Assembly (NCBI GenBank): GCA_017517135.1
Contig: JAFXAK010000017.1
Location: 1 to 64,000, forward strand
Direction: 5' to 3'
From: Clostridia bacterium
GTDB taxonomy: Bacteria > Bacillota > Clostridia > Oscillospirales > Acutalibacteraceae
Length of the DNA stretch: 64,000 bases
Below are positions 8,942 through 17,534 of this stretch, in pieces. The translations under genes were made by a program, and so were the position numbers. Below the pieces are notes generated by a model. It made no database searches. It saw nothing but the letters and a program-made list of their open reading frames with translations, and was not told the origin of the DNA. Within the stretch, counting starts at the first letter, position 1. Every line of letters starts with the position of its first letter.

Positions 8942-9650
8942 TTGTCTGTCCCTCGCCAATAAATTCCAAAAATCTTCTCTTGAATTCAGGTTGCTTTCTG
9001 TTTGAAATCTGAATATTTATTTCTCCTTTCGGACTTTCAAGTATAATTTCTTCTCTCTTGAAATTAGAAATATAATTCATATTTACAATAAAACTGTTAT
9101 GAGGGACAGCAAATATTGAAGCTGTAAGCATTTCTTTAATTTTTTTAAGACTTTCTCTTACAGTATATGTTTTTTTGTTTGTACACACCGTAACCGCTTT
9201 GAGGTTTGCTTCAACATAAATTATGTCACGGCTTCTCACTCTTATTATCCGATTATCCTTAGTTGAAAACATAATAAGATTTTCTTTCATTTCCTGCAAT
9301 GCTTTTTCAAGTGCAGAATAAACCCTTTTCTGCTCGACAGGCTTTTTAAGAAACCGTATCACATGAAGATCCATTGCGGCATCAAGATAATCTGTATAAG
9401 AGGTCACTACAATTATAATACAATTATTATTTTTCTCTTTCAGTTTTTCCGCAATCTGAATTCCGCTCATATCCCCCAATTCAATGTCCAAAAAAACTAT
9501 ATCGAATTTTTCTTCACAGTTAAGAATATCAGCACCTGATGAAAAATCTTCAATTTCTATCTGAATTTCTTTACTGCGAAAAAATTCAAATACATAAGGT
9601 CTTAAAGTATCTCTGTGAGATAACACATCATCACATATTGCTATTTTCAT
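8934..9650 (-). CDS. agrA: AgrA-like LytTR response regulator
   Basis: A 238-residue protein with a receiver domain (residues 1-120; acidic pair D7/D8, phosphorylation site D55 in FLDIELGD, conserved Lys in FLKKPVE) and a C-terminal LytTR DNA-binding domain (residues ~140-235; IIYVEANLK, HNSFIVNMNYI). LytTR regulators of this class activate agr promoters by binding paired 9-bp direct repeats. It is the first gene leftward from the shared intergenic region and diverges from agrD-agrB. The ATG is preceded by a weak GAGGTGG-like sequence. Confidence 0.9.
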   Translation of the reverse strand: MKIAICDDVLSHRDTLRPYVFEFFRSKEIQIEIEDFSSGADILNCEEKFDIVFLDIELGDMSGIQIAEKLKEKNNNCIIIVVTSYTDYLDAAMDLHVIRFLKKPVEQKRVYSALEKALQEMKENLIMFSTKDNRIIRVRSRDIIYVEANLKAVTVCTNKKTYTVRESLKKIKEMLTASIFAVPHNSFIVNMNYISNFKREEIILESPKGEINIQISNRKQPEFKRRFLEFIGEGQTNV

Positions 9651-9818
9651 TTAACCACCTCATTAAAATTCTTTTATTTTATATACAGCAAAATATTTTC
9701 GCTGAAAAATTACATTTCTTCTGATATTATTGTTTTCTCTGCATTTATCACACTTAATTGTAAAAAAGCACAAAATTATTTAAATTTAAAACAAATCTAT
9801 GAAAGGAGAAAATGCTTT
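9651..9818. promoter_or_regulatory. Divergent agr control region
   Basis: The 168-bp AT-rich gap holds promoters for both arms of the agr locus. One sequence, CTTAATTGT at 9753-9761, differs by one base from the reverse of the AgrA half-site ACAGTTAAG; I found no clear second half-site at the usual spacing, so an AgrA site is only suggested. Confidence 0.45.
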
Positions 9819-9968
9819 ATGCAAAATAATGCAAAAAAAATAATGGACAAGCTTTCTGTTAATATATTGAAAGCAAACTTGAACGGAATTACAAGTTTAT
9901 TAGCATATCAGCCTGAAGTTCCCGAAAAAGCGCTGCAGTATTTGAACAAAAAGAAAAATGATAAGTAA
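9819..9968 (+). CDS. agrD: AgrD-like autoinducer precursor without cysteine (probable serine lactone)
   Basis: A 49-codon gene directly before agrB. It has the three AgrD parts: a basic amphipathic N-terminus (MQNNAKKIMDKLSVNILKAN), a short core (GITSLLAY) and a C-terminal recognition tail (QPEVPEKALQ) carrying the conserved P-E-x-P-E pattern. There is no cysteine. Ser26 lies five residues before the expected cut after Tyr30, so Ser-Leu-Leu-Ala-Tyr could close as a five-residue lactone, as in the serine-lactone peptides GBAP of Enterococcus and the S. intermedius AIP. AAAGGAG lies about 10 nt before the ATG, and the gene overlaps agrB by 11 nt. The ring assignment is inference. Confidence 0.85.
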   Translation: MQNNAKKIMDKLSVNILKANLNGITSLLAYQPEVPEKALQYLNKKKNDK

Positions 9969-10566
9969 ATTTTCTTGTTATTTAACAGATTGGCTTATGA
10001 AAAATTCTGAAAATGCAGAAGACCTACAATACCGGGAAGTGTATCAGTATGTATTATTTTTAATACTCAATTATCTACTTTTCTTTGGGTATTCATTAAT
10101 ACTCGGAACACTTCTCGGTGTTCCCTTTCAAAGCTTGGTGTTTTTTGTATGTATTGCTATTCTTCGCCGATATGCCGGAGGCTACCACGCAAATACAGAA
10201 AAACGCTGTCTTATAATTTCATCCGTATATTTTTTGACCGGGATAATATTAATTAAAATAATGAATCTCTATGCCGATAGCATAAATTTCAATATCATTT
10301 TGAGTATTTCTGTTATATGTTCATTAATTATTTTATTTCTATGTCCCTGTGATTCTCCGTCAAAACCTGTAGCAAAAGAAAAAAGAAAAGGTATCAGAAT
10401 TAAATGTATAACAATAATAGTGATGATATTTACAGCAATGCTGTCACTTTTAAGATTTAACAAACCACAATTCATGAGTTTATTCTTTTCTGCCTTTATC
10501 ATTGAAACTGTGCTGATAATTGCAGGAAAAATAAAAACGAAAACTACTTGTCACATTGAACAATAA
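9958..10566 (+). CDS. agrB: AgrB-like membrane protease for autoinducer maturation
   Basis: A 202-residue polytopic membrane protein. The segment RRYAGGYHANTEKRC is the AgrB active-site signature, with the catalytic pair at His77 and Cys84, the same residue numbers as in S. aureus AgrB. AgrB enzymes remove the C-terminal tail of AgrD and join the new end to the ring residue. The overlap with the precursor gene makes agrD the likely substrate. Nothing in the sequence shows whether this enzyme prefers a Ser nucleophile. A terminator overlaps the stop codon. Confidence 0.93.
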   Translation: MISKFSCYLTDWLMKNSENAEDLQYREVYQYVLFLILNYLLFFGYSLILGTLLGVPFQSLVFFVCIAILRRYAGGYHANTEKRCLIISSVYFLTGIILIKIMNLYADSINFNIILSISVICSLIILFLCPCDSPSKPVAKEKRKGIRIKCITIIVMIFTAMLSLLRFNKPQFMSLFFSAFIIETVLIIAGKIKTKTTCHIEQ

Positions 10567-10590
10567 AATTCAATCGTGACAAGTTTTTTA
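10546..10590 (+). terminator. Terminator overlapping the agrB stop codon
   Basis: A 15-nt left arm (10546-10560) pairs with 10569-10584 (ACTTGTCAC... with ...GTGACAAGT, one bulge), followed by TTTTTTAA. The stop codon is in the loop. Confidence 0.88.
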
Positions 10591-10831
10591 ATATATAGGA
10601 AATTGCTCGCGTTGTGAGCAATTTTGCTTATATCAAAAAACACCTTTTCGCCCTCAAGATTGGAGGACGGGGGGGTGAAGCAGAATGCTTTTTTATAATT
10701 TGACTAAATGAAAAAAACTGGTAAAAATTGTTCCTTATAATATATAGTGTCGAAATCACAAAAAAGTAACACAAAAAAATTTATTTTTTCAAAAAAACAC
10801 AAAAATTATTACTGTGATTTTTCACAAATAA
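10591..10831. other. Gene-poor stretch after agrB
   Basis: No coding frame with a credible start is visible. A second hairpin (AAATTGCTC/GAGCAATTT, 10600-10624) may be a backup terminator. The rest is AT-rich with an isolated G-run near 10670. Confidence 0.5.
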
Positions 10832-10866
10832 ACAAAAAAGAGCGATACACAATAATGTATCAGCTC
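10832..10866 (-). terminator. Terminator of the coiled-coil membrane gene
   Basis: GAGC-GATACA pairs with TGTATC-GCTC (one bulged A); on the minus strand it is followed by TTTTTTG. Confidence 0.8.
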
Positions 10867-10909
10867 CATTTTATATCTATTCACAAAGGTCAATTAGACC
10901 TTCATCTAA

Positions 10910-11437
10910 TTAATTCTTTTCTAATTTGTCAGCAATTTGCTTTTGTTTTTCCGCTTTTCGCTCTTCTAATTTATTAATGTCTTCATCAATCTTATTAATT
11001 AAATCAAAAAAGTCCTCAATTTTTCCAGTCTTTATTCTATATAACAAAAGCTTTTCTGCTAAACCTTCTTTCTTTTGTTTGATTGCACTTGAGATATCTC
11101 TTCCGAAGACTACAAAAAAGGCCACACAAACAGCACTTATAATTATGCTTACCAAATCACCGTGTTCATCAAATAGAGAAGTTTTGCAATTTAAGAAAAT
11201 AATAGCTAAAACTATACAACAACAAATGAAAACAGCAATGAAATTAAATAATTTAATAATTCCTCTTTTCTCGTTTTCCTTTCGTTGTTTTAATTTACAT
11301 ATTTGCTTATGTTTATCGTCTAATGATGAATCTATTTCATCAATTGAAAATTGAATATTATCAATTATTTCTTTATCTATCTTTATTGCAATAAAGATGT
11401 TACTACTACCAGTAAAGGCTATAAATAGATTGAACAT
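10910..11437 (-). CDS. Two-helix membrane protein flanked by coiled coils, beside the STAND NTPase
   Basis: About 175 residues from the ATG at 11437. There is a charged coiled-coil-like N-terminal segment (IDEIDSSLDDKHKQICKLKQ), two membrane helices (LFNFIAVFICCCIVLAIIF and VSIIISAVCVAFFVVF) separated by ~20 residues, and a second charged coiled coil (KIDEDINKLEERKAEKQKQ) at the C-terminus. No family is recognised. The frame is open further upstream (to 11635), but that part overlaps the NTPase gene on the other strand and reads as non-coding. No clear Shine-Dalgarno precedes the ATG. The 3-nt gap to the divergent NTPase start suggests they belong to one module; a membrane effector or regulator is conceivable but unproven. 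Confidence 0.6.
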   Translation of the reverse strand: MFNLFIAFTGSSNIFIAIKIDKEIIDNIQFSIDEIDSSLDDKHKQICKLKQRKENEKRGIIKLFNFIAVFICCCIVLAIIFLNCKTSLFDEHGDLVSIIISAVCVAFFVVFGRDISSAIKQKKEGLAEKLLLYRIKTGKIEDFFDLINKIDEDINKLEERKAEKQKQIADKLEKN

Positions 11438-11440
11438 ATT

Positions 11441-14400
11441 TTGAAAGAAAAAGACATTGAGATTATCCCTATTAATAATCAAGAGATTCTTGAACAAGTT
11501 ATGAAAAATGAAACAATTGCGTGGCAATACTTCAATTGCTGTTCGCTTTCTCAAAATTGGTTCATCAAACAACTTGAATCCAGTTTGGCATCGTTGGGTC
11601 CAAGATATAATGAAGAGTTTAATGTTGTTACTCAATCTGAAAGACTTTTAAACCACTTTCTTTGTAATTCAGAAGCTGCAAATGAGATTAATAACGCAAA
11701 AGATAATGTAATCCAAAAACTAAAGAAAGAGCATTACAAATATAGCGAGTGCAAGGATACGCTTGAAACTATTTTAAAAGCGATATACAACATAGAGGAT
11801 GTAACAAAAAGCTCCATATCTGATAGCCTAGCTTGGTCTGATATAATTAAAAGTAATTGTTTTGAAGAATTTGAATTCATTCAAAACTTAATTGAAAAGA
11901 AAGAAAAAGATAAAGAAAAGACTTATGAAGAAAACAAACTAGATGAGTTTTATGAATTATCAAGAAATATTCAAAATCTAACTTATTTATATGATGTTCC
12001 TTCTTTGATTTCTCCTGATGTTCACAAACAGTCATTAATTAAAAATCAAGTGTTAATAGTTAAAGGTGATGCAGGAGTAGGTAAATCACAAATGTTTGCT
12101 GTGGCTACGGAAAAGATAGTTGCAGAAAATCGTGGAGCTGTTTTGTTGCTTGGAGGTAATTTTTTTAGCAACTATTCTATAAACAAACAGATTATAGATG
12201 TATTGTCATTAAATATTTCACTTGACGCACTGTTTCATAAATTAGAAGCTCAAGGTCTTGAAAAGAATACATATTCCTATATTTTCTTTGATGCTATAAA
12301 TGAAAGCACATATAAAGATATTTGGAAAATCGGACTATTTGATTTAATTGCAAATTTGAGAAAATATCCGCATATTAAAATGGCTATATCTGTGAGAAGC
12401 GGGTATGAACCATTAGTATTAAGTGATGCTATAAATAAAGCTATTTCTAATGGCGAGATATCAAATATAGTTCATACTGGTTTTCGAGAAGAATCTATAT
12501 TCGCCACATCCACATTTCTCAATTATTATGGTATACCGTTTTCGCCTGCTTATTTTTTGCAGTCCGAAATGACGAACCCTCTTTTTCTTAAACTGTTTTG
12601 TAAAACTTACGATGGTGAGAATTATGATTTGTTTTCCCTGTTTGATAATTTGATTGAAAAAGCTGACGAAGAAGTTCAGAAAGCTATAGGTATGCAAGGC
12701 AGTGTACCTGTATTGCAATACCTTGTTGATGAAATAGCAAGTATTCGTCTTATGAACAAATCGTTCGCTATATCTCAATCCAATTTGTTTGAACTTAAGT
12801 TTTGGGGAAAATATGGATTAAGTTCACAAAAACTGCCATTTGTTGCTTCATTGATAAAATCGGGATTGTTAATAGAAAATGCGTATGATGGTGTAGAATC
12901 ATATAATTTGGCTTATAATTTATTAGACGATTTTGTTTGTGCAAAATCAATTATAAATCGTTTTTGCAAAGAATCAGATATGGTTAATTATCTTCAACAT
13001 GAACTTCTTGAAATTGAAAGTGGAAAAATAACAAATTACAGCAATATCGATATATTTATTATTGTGTGCGGATTGTTTGCCGATAAATATCAAAAAGAAT
13101 GTTTTATTAGTATTAATGAACTTGTTACTGATGATTATGACAATAGCTATATTTGTAGAAGATACATCGAGTCTTTTTTGTGGAGAAAAGCAAGTTCAGT
13201 TAATGCTACATACTTTTTAGAGTTTATCAAAAGCCATTTAATTGATCATAAAACTGTTTTTCGCATGTTGATAGAAAACAGTTCAAAAGAAAATCATCCT
13301 TTAAATTCACTCTTTTTGCATGATATTTTAATCAATAGAACTATATCTAACCGTGATGCTTTATGGACTACATATATAAATGGATTGTATAATGAAGATG
13401 AACGGCTATATCAGCTTATAAATTATTTTGATGAAGGAAAAGAATTGGACGGATTATCAACCTTTAACACTGAGCTTATTCTTGTTTTATTTGCTTGGCT
13501 ATTAACATCGTCTAATCGATTTTTACGAGATAAAGCATCAAAAGCTATGATAGAGCTGTTGAAAAGGAATTTCTCTCTTTGTGAAAAAATATTGAAACGC
13601 TTTGAAACAGTTAGCGATCCGTATGTGTTACAAAGATTATACGGAATTGTTTTCGGTGCATGCGTGAAGCGAATAGAAAACCAAAAAGAAACTTATCGTT
13701 CGTTAGTAAAATATATTTATTGCGAAATCTTTGATAAAGAATATGTTTATCCGGATGTATTGCTTCGCGATTATGCACGTTTAATTATAGAACGATGGAA
13801 ATGTGAGTATCCTGCCGAATGTGATTTTTTGGATCATTCAAAAGTATCTCCTCCGTATAAATCTGAAAAAATTCCTATTGTTGAAAAACAAGAATACTAT
13901 GATGATACACGCAAAAACATGGGATTTAATAGTATAGTTTCTTCTATGATGATTGATCATTCAGAGGTAGAAAGTATGTACGGAGATTTTGAAAGATATG
14001 TATTCCAAGCTGCATTGGGACATTTCAAAGATGTTGATGTTGTCAACTTATACCATTATGCTATGAAGCACATCAGGGATGAATTAAATTATAATGATGC
14101 TTTGGATAACTATGATAGTTCTTATGTACATTCTGGCTATTATCGCCACGACACTAAAAAAAAAGAACGCATCGGTAAAAAGTATGAGTGGATTACTTTA
14201 TATAATATTTTAGCAAGGGTAGCAGATACTCACGAGTTGAAAAATTGGAATGAACCTTCGTATCCTTTTGAAGGACCTTGGGAGCCATATGTTCGAGATT
14301 TTGATCCAACACTTAATACACACTTTTTAAATTATGAGAATACCCCATCTATTAATATGCCTGTAATTCAGTCAGAGATGTTGTCAATCGAACCGTATCC

Positions 14401-15313
14401 ATCAATGTGTGATATTCAAAAATGGACACATAAGAATACTTCTTTTTTTGAATCGATACCATCACAGTTGTCATTAAAAGATGCTGATGGTAAAAATTGG
14501 ATAGCTTTATATTTATATAAAAATCTTAAAAATGCAGAGAGTTTTGAGAAGATAAATTCGATAGGGTTCTCTAAAGGTTCACAAGAAATATGGCACATAA
14601 CCCAGGCAAGTTTTATAAGCATTCCCAATCTTTCAATTCTAAAAGAGCACCAAGAAGCATATTTGAATTCTGATTTTCCGAAAGGCGAAGATGTTTATCA
14701 ATTGTTTAATAGAGAGTATGCTTGGTCCCCTGGATACAATAGCTTTTTCAGAGAATTATGGATTGATCATGAATTTGCAAGCAAAAATTGTCATGTTGTA
14801 AAAGAAGCATATGAAATTCCTGATTATGAGAATATTGAATATGATGGAGAGGGAGTTGTTAAAATTCCATATGCAACAAAAGAATTCGAAAAACGCATTC
14901 TTGAAAACACAATACATATAGACATTATGCCTTCGTATTCAAGGTTGGTTTGGGAAGAGCAATATGATGCATCTCAGGATGAAGTAACATCTTTTTTTGT
15001 ACCATGCAAAAAAATTATTGAGCATCTTAATTTAGAGCAAAAACTGTCAGATGGATATTATTTCACCAAAGACGGTGAACTTGTTTGTTTTGACGGAAAT
15101 CTTAATGAAATATGTGATGGGTTGCTTATCAGGGAAGATTATCTGAAAATGTTTTTGAAAGACAATGATTTAGAAATATTCTGTACAAGTATCGGAGAGA
15201 AACAATTCTTCACAAGTGATATGAGCCAAGAGTGGAGTACATGGAAAGGTTTATATTTTTTAGAAAACAAAAATATTGTGGGCGATATTAAACAGTACAA
15301 AGAAAAAGAATAA
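11441..15313 (+). CDS. Avs-like STAND NTPase, candidate antiphage sensor
   Basis: Up to 1290 residues. Residues ~50-62 (SLGPRYNEEFNVV) match the segment that follows the effector domain in Avs-type proteins. A P-loop NTPase follows: Walker A GDAGVGKS at 209-216, Walker B IFFDAINES at 281-289 (the STAND-type D-A-x-N-E form), AISVRSGYE at 315-323, HTGF at 345-348 and MTNPLFLKLFC at 377-387. The C-terminal ~850 residues are mostly helical and fit a repeat-based sensor region. Known Avs proteins recognise phage terminase or portal and then fire an N-terminal effector. No nuclease, protease or TIR/SIR2 domain fits in the ~45 residues before the LGPRY segment. The start is uncertain: TTG 11441 or ATG 11501, neither with a good ribosome binding site. 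Confidence 0.8.
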   Translation: MKEKDIEIIPINNQEILEQVMKNETIAWQYFNCCSLSQNWFIKQLESSLASLGPRYNEEFNVVTQSERLLNHFLCNSEAANEINNAKDNVIQKLKKEHYKYSECKDTLETILKAIYNIEDVTKSSISDSLAWSDIIKSNCFEEFEFIQNLIEKKEKDKEKTYEENKLDEFYELSRNIQNLTYLYDVPSLISPDVHKQSLIKNQVLIVKGDAGVGKSQMFAVATEKIVAENRGAVLLLGGNFFSNYSINKQIIDVLSLNISLDALFHKLEAQGLEKNTYSYIFFDAINESTYKDIWKIGLFDLIANLRKYPHIKMAISVRSGYEPLVLSDAINKAISNGEISNIVHTGFREESIFATSTFLNYYGIPFSPAYFLQSEMTNPLFLKLFCKTYDGENYDLFSLFDNLIEKADEEVQKAIGMQGSVPVLQYLVDEIASIRLMNKSFAISQSNLFELKFWGKYGLSSQKLPFVASLIKSGLLIENAYDGVESYNLAYNLLDDFVCAKSIINRFCKESDMVNYLQHELLEIESGKITNYSNIDIFIIVCGLFADKYQKECFISINELVTDDYDNSYICRRYIESFLWRKASSVNATYFLEFIKSHLIDHKTVFRMLIENSSKENHPLNSLFLHDILINRTISNRDALWTTYINGLYNEDERLYQLINYFDEGKELDGLSTFNTELILVLFAWLLTSSNRFLRDKASKAMIELLKRNFSLCEKILKRFETVSDPYVLQRLYGIVFGACVKRIENQKETYRSLVKYIYCEIFDKEYVYPDVLLRDYARLIIERWKCEYPAECDFLDHSKVSPPYKSEKIPIVEKQEYYDDTRKNMGFNSIVSSMMIDHSEVESMYGDFERYVFQAALGHFKDVDVVNLYHYAMKHIRDELNYNDALDNYDSSYVHSGYYRHDTKKKERIGKKYEWITLYNILARVADTHELKNWNEPSYPFEGPWEPYVRDFDPTLNTHFLNYENTPSINMPVIQSEMLSIEPYPSMCDIQKWTHKNTSFFESIPSQLSLKDADGKNWIALYLYKNLKNAESFEKINSIGFSKGSQEIWHITQASFISIPNLSILKEHQEAYLNSDFPKGEDVYQLFNREYAWSPGYNSFFRELWIDHEFASKNCHVVKEAYEIPDYENIEYDGEGVVKIPYATKEFEKRILENTIHIDIMPSYSRLVWEEQYDASQDEVTSFFVPCKKIIEHLNLEQKLSDGYYFTKDGELVCFDGNLNEICDGLLIREDYLKMFLKDNDLEIFCTSIGEKQFFTSDMSQEWSTWKGLYFLENKNIVGDIKQYKEKE

Positions 15314-15434
15314 ATATCAACTCTCACATTCGACAAAACACAGACCTTCTTGTAAAATGATATTACAAAACACAACGAGGTCGTTTTTATGAGCCAAAAG
15401 GTAAAAATTAAGTTTACGGATTTTGAGTGTAATT

Positions 15435-15659
15435 ATGAATAAGTTTCGTAATATTCTTTTGGCTGAGGATTTACCCACAGAGGATGTTGATGAGTTATTG
15501 CTGAAAGTCATTGATAAGAGTGAAAATAAGGAGTTTGTTATTATACCAAACAAAAATTCTACAAGTTACCGCAAAGTTGGTGATTATCTCATCCCCAAAC
15601 CTCATATTATCACACGAAAAAGCAAATATCACTATCGAAAAATAGTACATATTACATAA
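15435..15659 (+). pseudogene. Short remnant frame leading into tnpV debris
   Basis: The frame begins MNKFRNILLAEDLP and is acidic for ~40 codons, then runs into a segment (SYRKVGDYLIP) that is the start of TnpV. The first part has no family I recognise. A further tiny frame (MSQKVKIKFTDFECNYE) lies just before it. The piece probably combines the end of one decayed gene with the beginning of another; I do not see evidence that it makes a functional protein. Confidence 0.4.
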
Positions 15660-15939
15660 GGATTATCTGCTTAAACACAAGAAAGTGGTATTTACAATAC
15701 TGCTTATTCATGGCAAACTTTATCAACACTGTGCTGATGTGGAAAGTTAGGCTCGTGTGATGTTTGATACTCTTGTTGAACAAATGAAAGAGGCAGAAAG
15801 TGTTACAGAGCAACTGAAAGAAGAAAATCAGTTGGAATGGTTGTGCCGTATACAAAATATTGAAGCAAGGGTAAAAGATATTGTTGAAAGTGATTTGATT
15901 TACACCTATTCTTATAACTGTATTAAACCGTTTTTATGA
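15558..15939 (+). pseudogene. tnpV: Decayed tnpV (mobile-element transposon protein)
   Basis: Read across two frames and one in-frame stop, this stretch rebuilds the TnpV family found in Firmicute mobile elements: KVGDYLIP at the start, then LLKHKKVVFTILLIHGKL, an in-frame TAG, then LVEQMKEAESVTEQLKEENQ and LEWLCRIQNIEARVKDIVES. The order and spacing match the ~115-residue family. A frameshift near 15655 and the stop near 15750 disrupt it. It marks this patch as debris of an integrated element. Confidence 0.75.
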
Positions 15940-16829
15940 ACATTTATAACATAAGAAAATCCGCCATCGGATTTTTGTGGACTAATCTTATTCTTATAAT
16001 CAACATAACTGATTCCCATCTGCAATAAACAAGCCCCAGTCTGTACAGCATAAGAAAAATCTTGCCCTATGTGTTCTGTTAACAAATTTCCTACAAAAGG
16101 AACCGCAATCAATGTACTCAAACTGCCTAAAATAAAATGCATTTTTGCATCTTTTAAAGCCTTATAATAGTCGTTAGTGCAATTTTGCCAACCTTCAATA
16201 AAACTGCTTTCATAATATTTTATTTCTTCAATACTCTGTGAGCGATAAATATTTTGTTCCAATTCGTGAATTTTCTGTCTGAAAGCAGTTAATTCATCAG
16301 CACGCCTGACTTTAAAATCGATAATTTCTTCAAAACTGACATTTCTTGAAGGCTGAGGCAGGCAGTTAATAATATTCAAATAACAGCATTGTGTGTCATG
16401 ACGATGTTTTGTTGAATGATAGATTTCTTGGCTATTTGTCACCTTATCTGATCCTAAAACAATATCTTTATCAGAACATTTTATGGAATATTCTGCAAGT
16501 GTTCTCATGTAAATCTGAGCTATTTTCTCATCAATTTCCATCCAACCATCAGTATTATAGTCGTTTATGTACTTTTTATATGTGAAATAGTCTAAAAGAT
16601 CATGAGAGAATTTTCTATAATGAATTAAAGTGTGCAGTACAGGTGCACATATTTTTTCTTTATGTATTCGAACTTTTTTGGCACTATCCATTGAAAAATT
16701 TTTATCTTGACCTTTTTCATATCTTGAAATTCTTTTTACAACGGCATTACAAAAATCATCAGCACATGTCTTTCGAGTGCTTTGCAGAAAAGCCAGAATA
16801 CTGTATAATACTTTTACGCTTTTAATCAA
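15912..16829 (-). CDS. Possible N-terminally truncated DUF6236-like protein
   Basis: The frame encodes up to 305 residues. From about residue 48 (KKVRIHKEKI, then WMEIDEKIAQIYMRTLAEY and VSFEEIIDFKVRRADELTAF) it resembles the middle and C-terminal parts of DUF6236-type proteins of unknown function; this is a memory-based match. The first family segment (normally with a Tyr-Trp-Asp motif) is absent, and the only codon that opens the frame is a TTG overlapping the stop of the upstream remnant. The first internal ATG (16691) has no ribosome binding site. A 5'-truncated gene in a decaying region fits best. Confidence 0.5.
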   Translation of the reverse strand: MIKSVKVLYSILAFLQSTRKTCADDFCNAVVKRISRYEKGQDKNFSMDSAKKVRIHKEKICAPVLHTLIHYRKFSHDLLDYFTYKKYINDYNTDGWMEIDEKIAQIYMRTLAEYSIKCSDKDIVLGSDKVTNSQEIYHSTKHRHDTQCCYLNIINCLPQPSRNVSFEEIIDFKVRRADELTAFRQKIHELEQNIYRSQSIEEIKYYESSFIEGWQNCTNDYYKALKDAKMHFILGSLSTLIAVPFVGNLLTEHIGQDFSYAVQTGACLLQMGISYVDYKNKISPQKSDGGFSYVINVHKNGLIQL

Positions 16830-17107
16830 TTCTTTTGAGTAGACATCATCATAAAATGCTCAACAACATAATAAAATCCTATAAATTTCACAAATGGATC
16901 TTCAGAAGAAATTGCCATATAATATTGTTCAGTTAATTCATGCTTATATAGCAGTTTAGGAGATTCTAACTCATTGCAGTTGCGGGAGTAATGTGAATCA
17001 TTGTGGTTTCTTTGTGGGAAAATATCGTCCAGTTCTTTTACATTTTTGAATACGCTATAGTCGATTTTTATAGAGTTTATACTAAAAATACTTACAAATA
17101 AATGCAT
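16826..17107 (-). pseudogene. Gene fragment with HEPN-like helix motif
   Basis: A 93-codon frame whose C-terminal part (YYMAISSEDPFVKFIGFYYV) resembles the conserved helix of a family of HEPN-like hypothetical proteins (pattern D-P-F-x-x-F-I-x-F-Y-x-V-x-E). In that family this helix is followed by ~100 further residues that are missing, and there is no credible start upstream. It appears truncated at both ends and abuts the DUF6236-like frame by a TTGA overlap. The family assignment is from pattern memory and is weak. Confidence 0.35.
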
Positions 17108-17534
17108 TTTACAAATTATATTTTACCTGTATTAAGTAAAATATTGCTTCACAATATTTATAGACTCAGTTGTCTGGCTACGGATTATTTTTGTCTTCCT
17201 TAAGTTCATATTGGACCATAATAACTTTAAATTGATTCAGCATAATTATATTTTCACTCTGAAATATTAGTATACACAATAACAACCAAGATTCAATAAC
17301 GATAGCACAAATAAAGAAAATTTGACAATAAATGTAGAATTTTATACTTCGAGTTAAATAAAAATTGCTTAAATTTGCAAACATTTTGCAAACATTCTAA
17401 GTTAAAATGGTGTAATAACAAATAAAACTACATAAGATAAAAAGGGAAGTTAAACACGCAAAACCGTTGATAACTAAGGGATTGTGGGAGATTTTATAAT
17501 ATCAGCAAAGAATACATAATATCTACACTTTTTT
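17108..17534. other. AT-rich non-coding stretch before the tRNA fragment
   Basis: A 68-codon minus-strand frame (17178-17384) lies here, but it has no family resemblance or ribosome binding site and very high A+T. I see no supported gene. It is the element-side sequence up to the tRNA-Arg fragment. Confidence 0.5.

Noticed and set aside
9753-9761. AgrA binding site
   Set aside because: Only one half-site with one mismatch was found; LytTR regulators need a second copy at a fixed spacing, so it is mentioned only in the control-region entry.
10926-11354. 142-codon plus-strand frame opposite the coiled-coil membrane gene
   Set aside because: Rich in Ser/Phe/Cys with no start signal; it mirrors the charged coiled-coil frame on the other strand, which has a coherent layout and its own terminator.
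12461-12778. 105-codon minus-strand frame within the NTPase gene
   Set aside because: Overlaps the conserved STAND region; basic and aromatic composition without start signals.
15390-15443. 17-codon frame MSQKVKIKFTDFECNYE resembling the start of a GT10 fucosyltransferase
   Set aside because: Too short to support; only a few residues match and the frame ends at once.
17178-17384. 68-codon minus-strand frame before the tRNA fragment
   Set aside because: Very AT-rich, no ribosome binding site, no recognisable motif.
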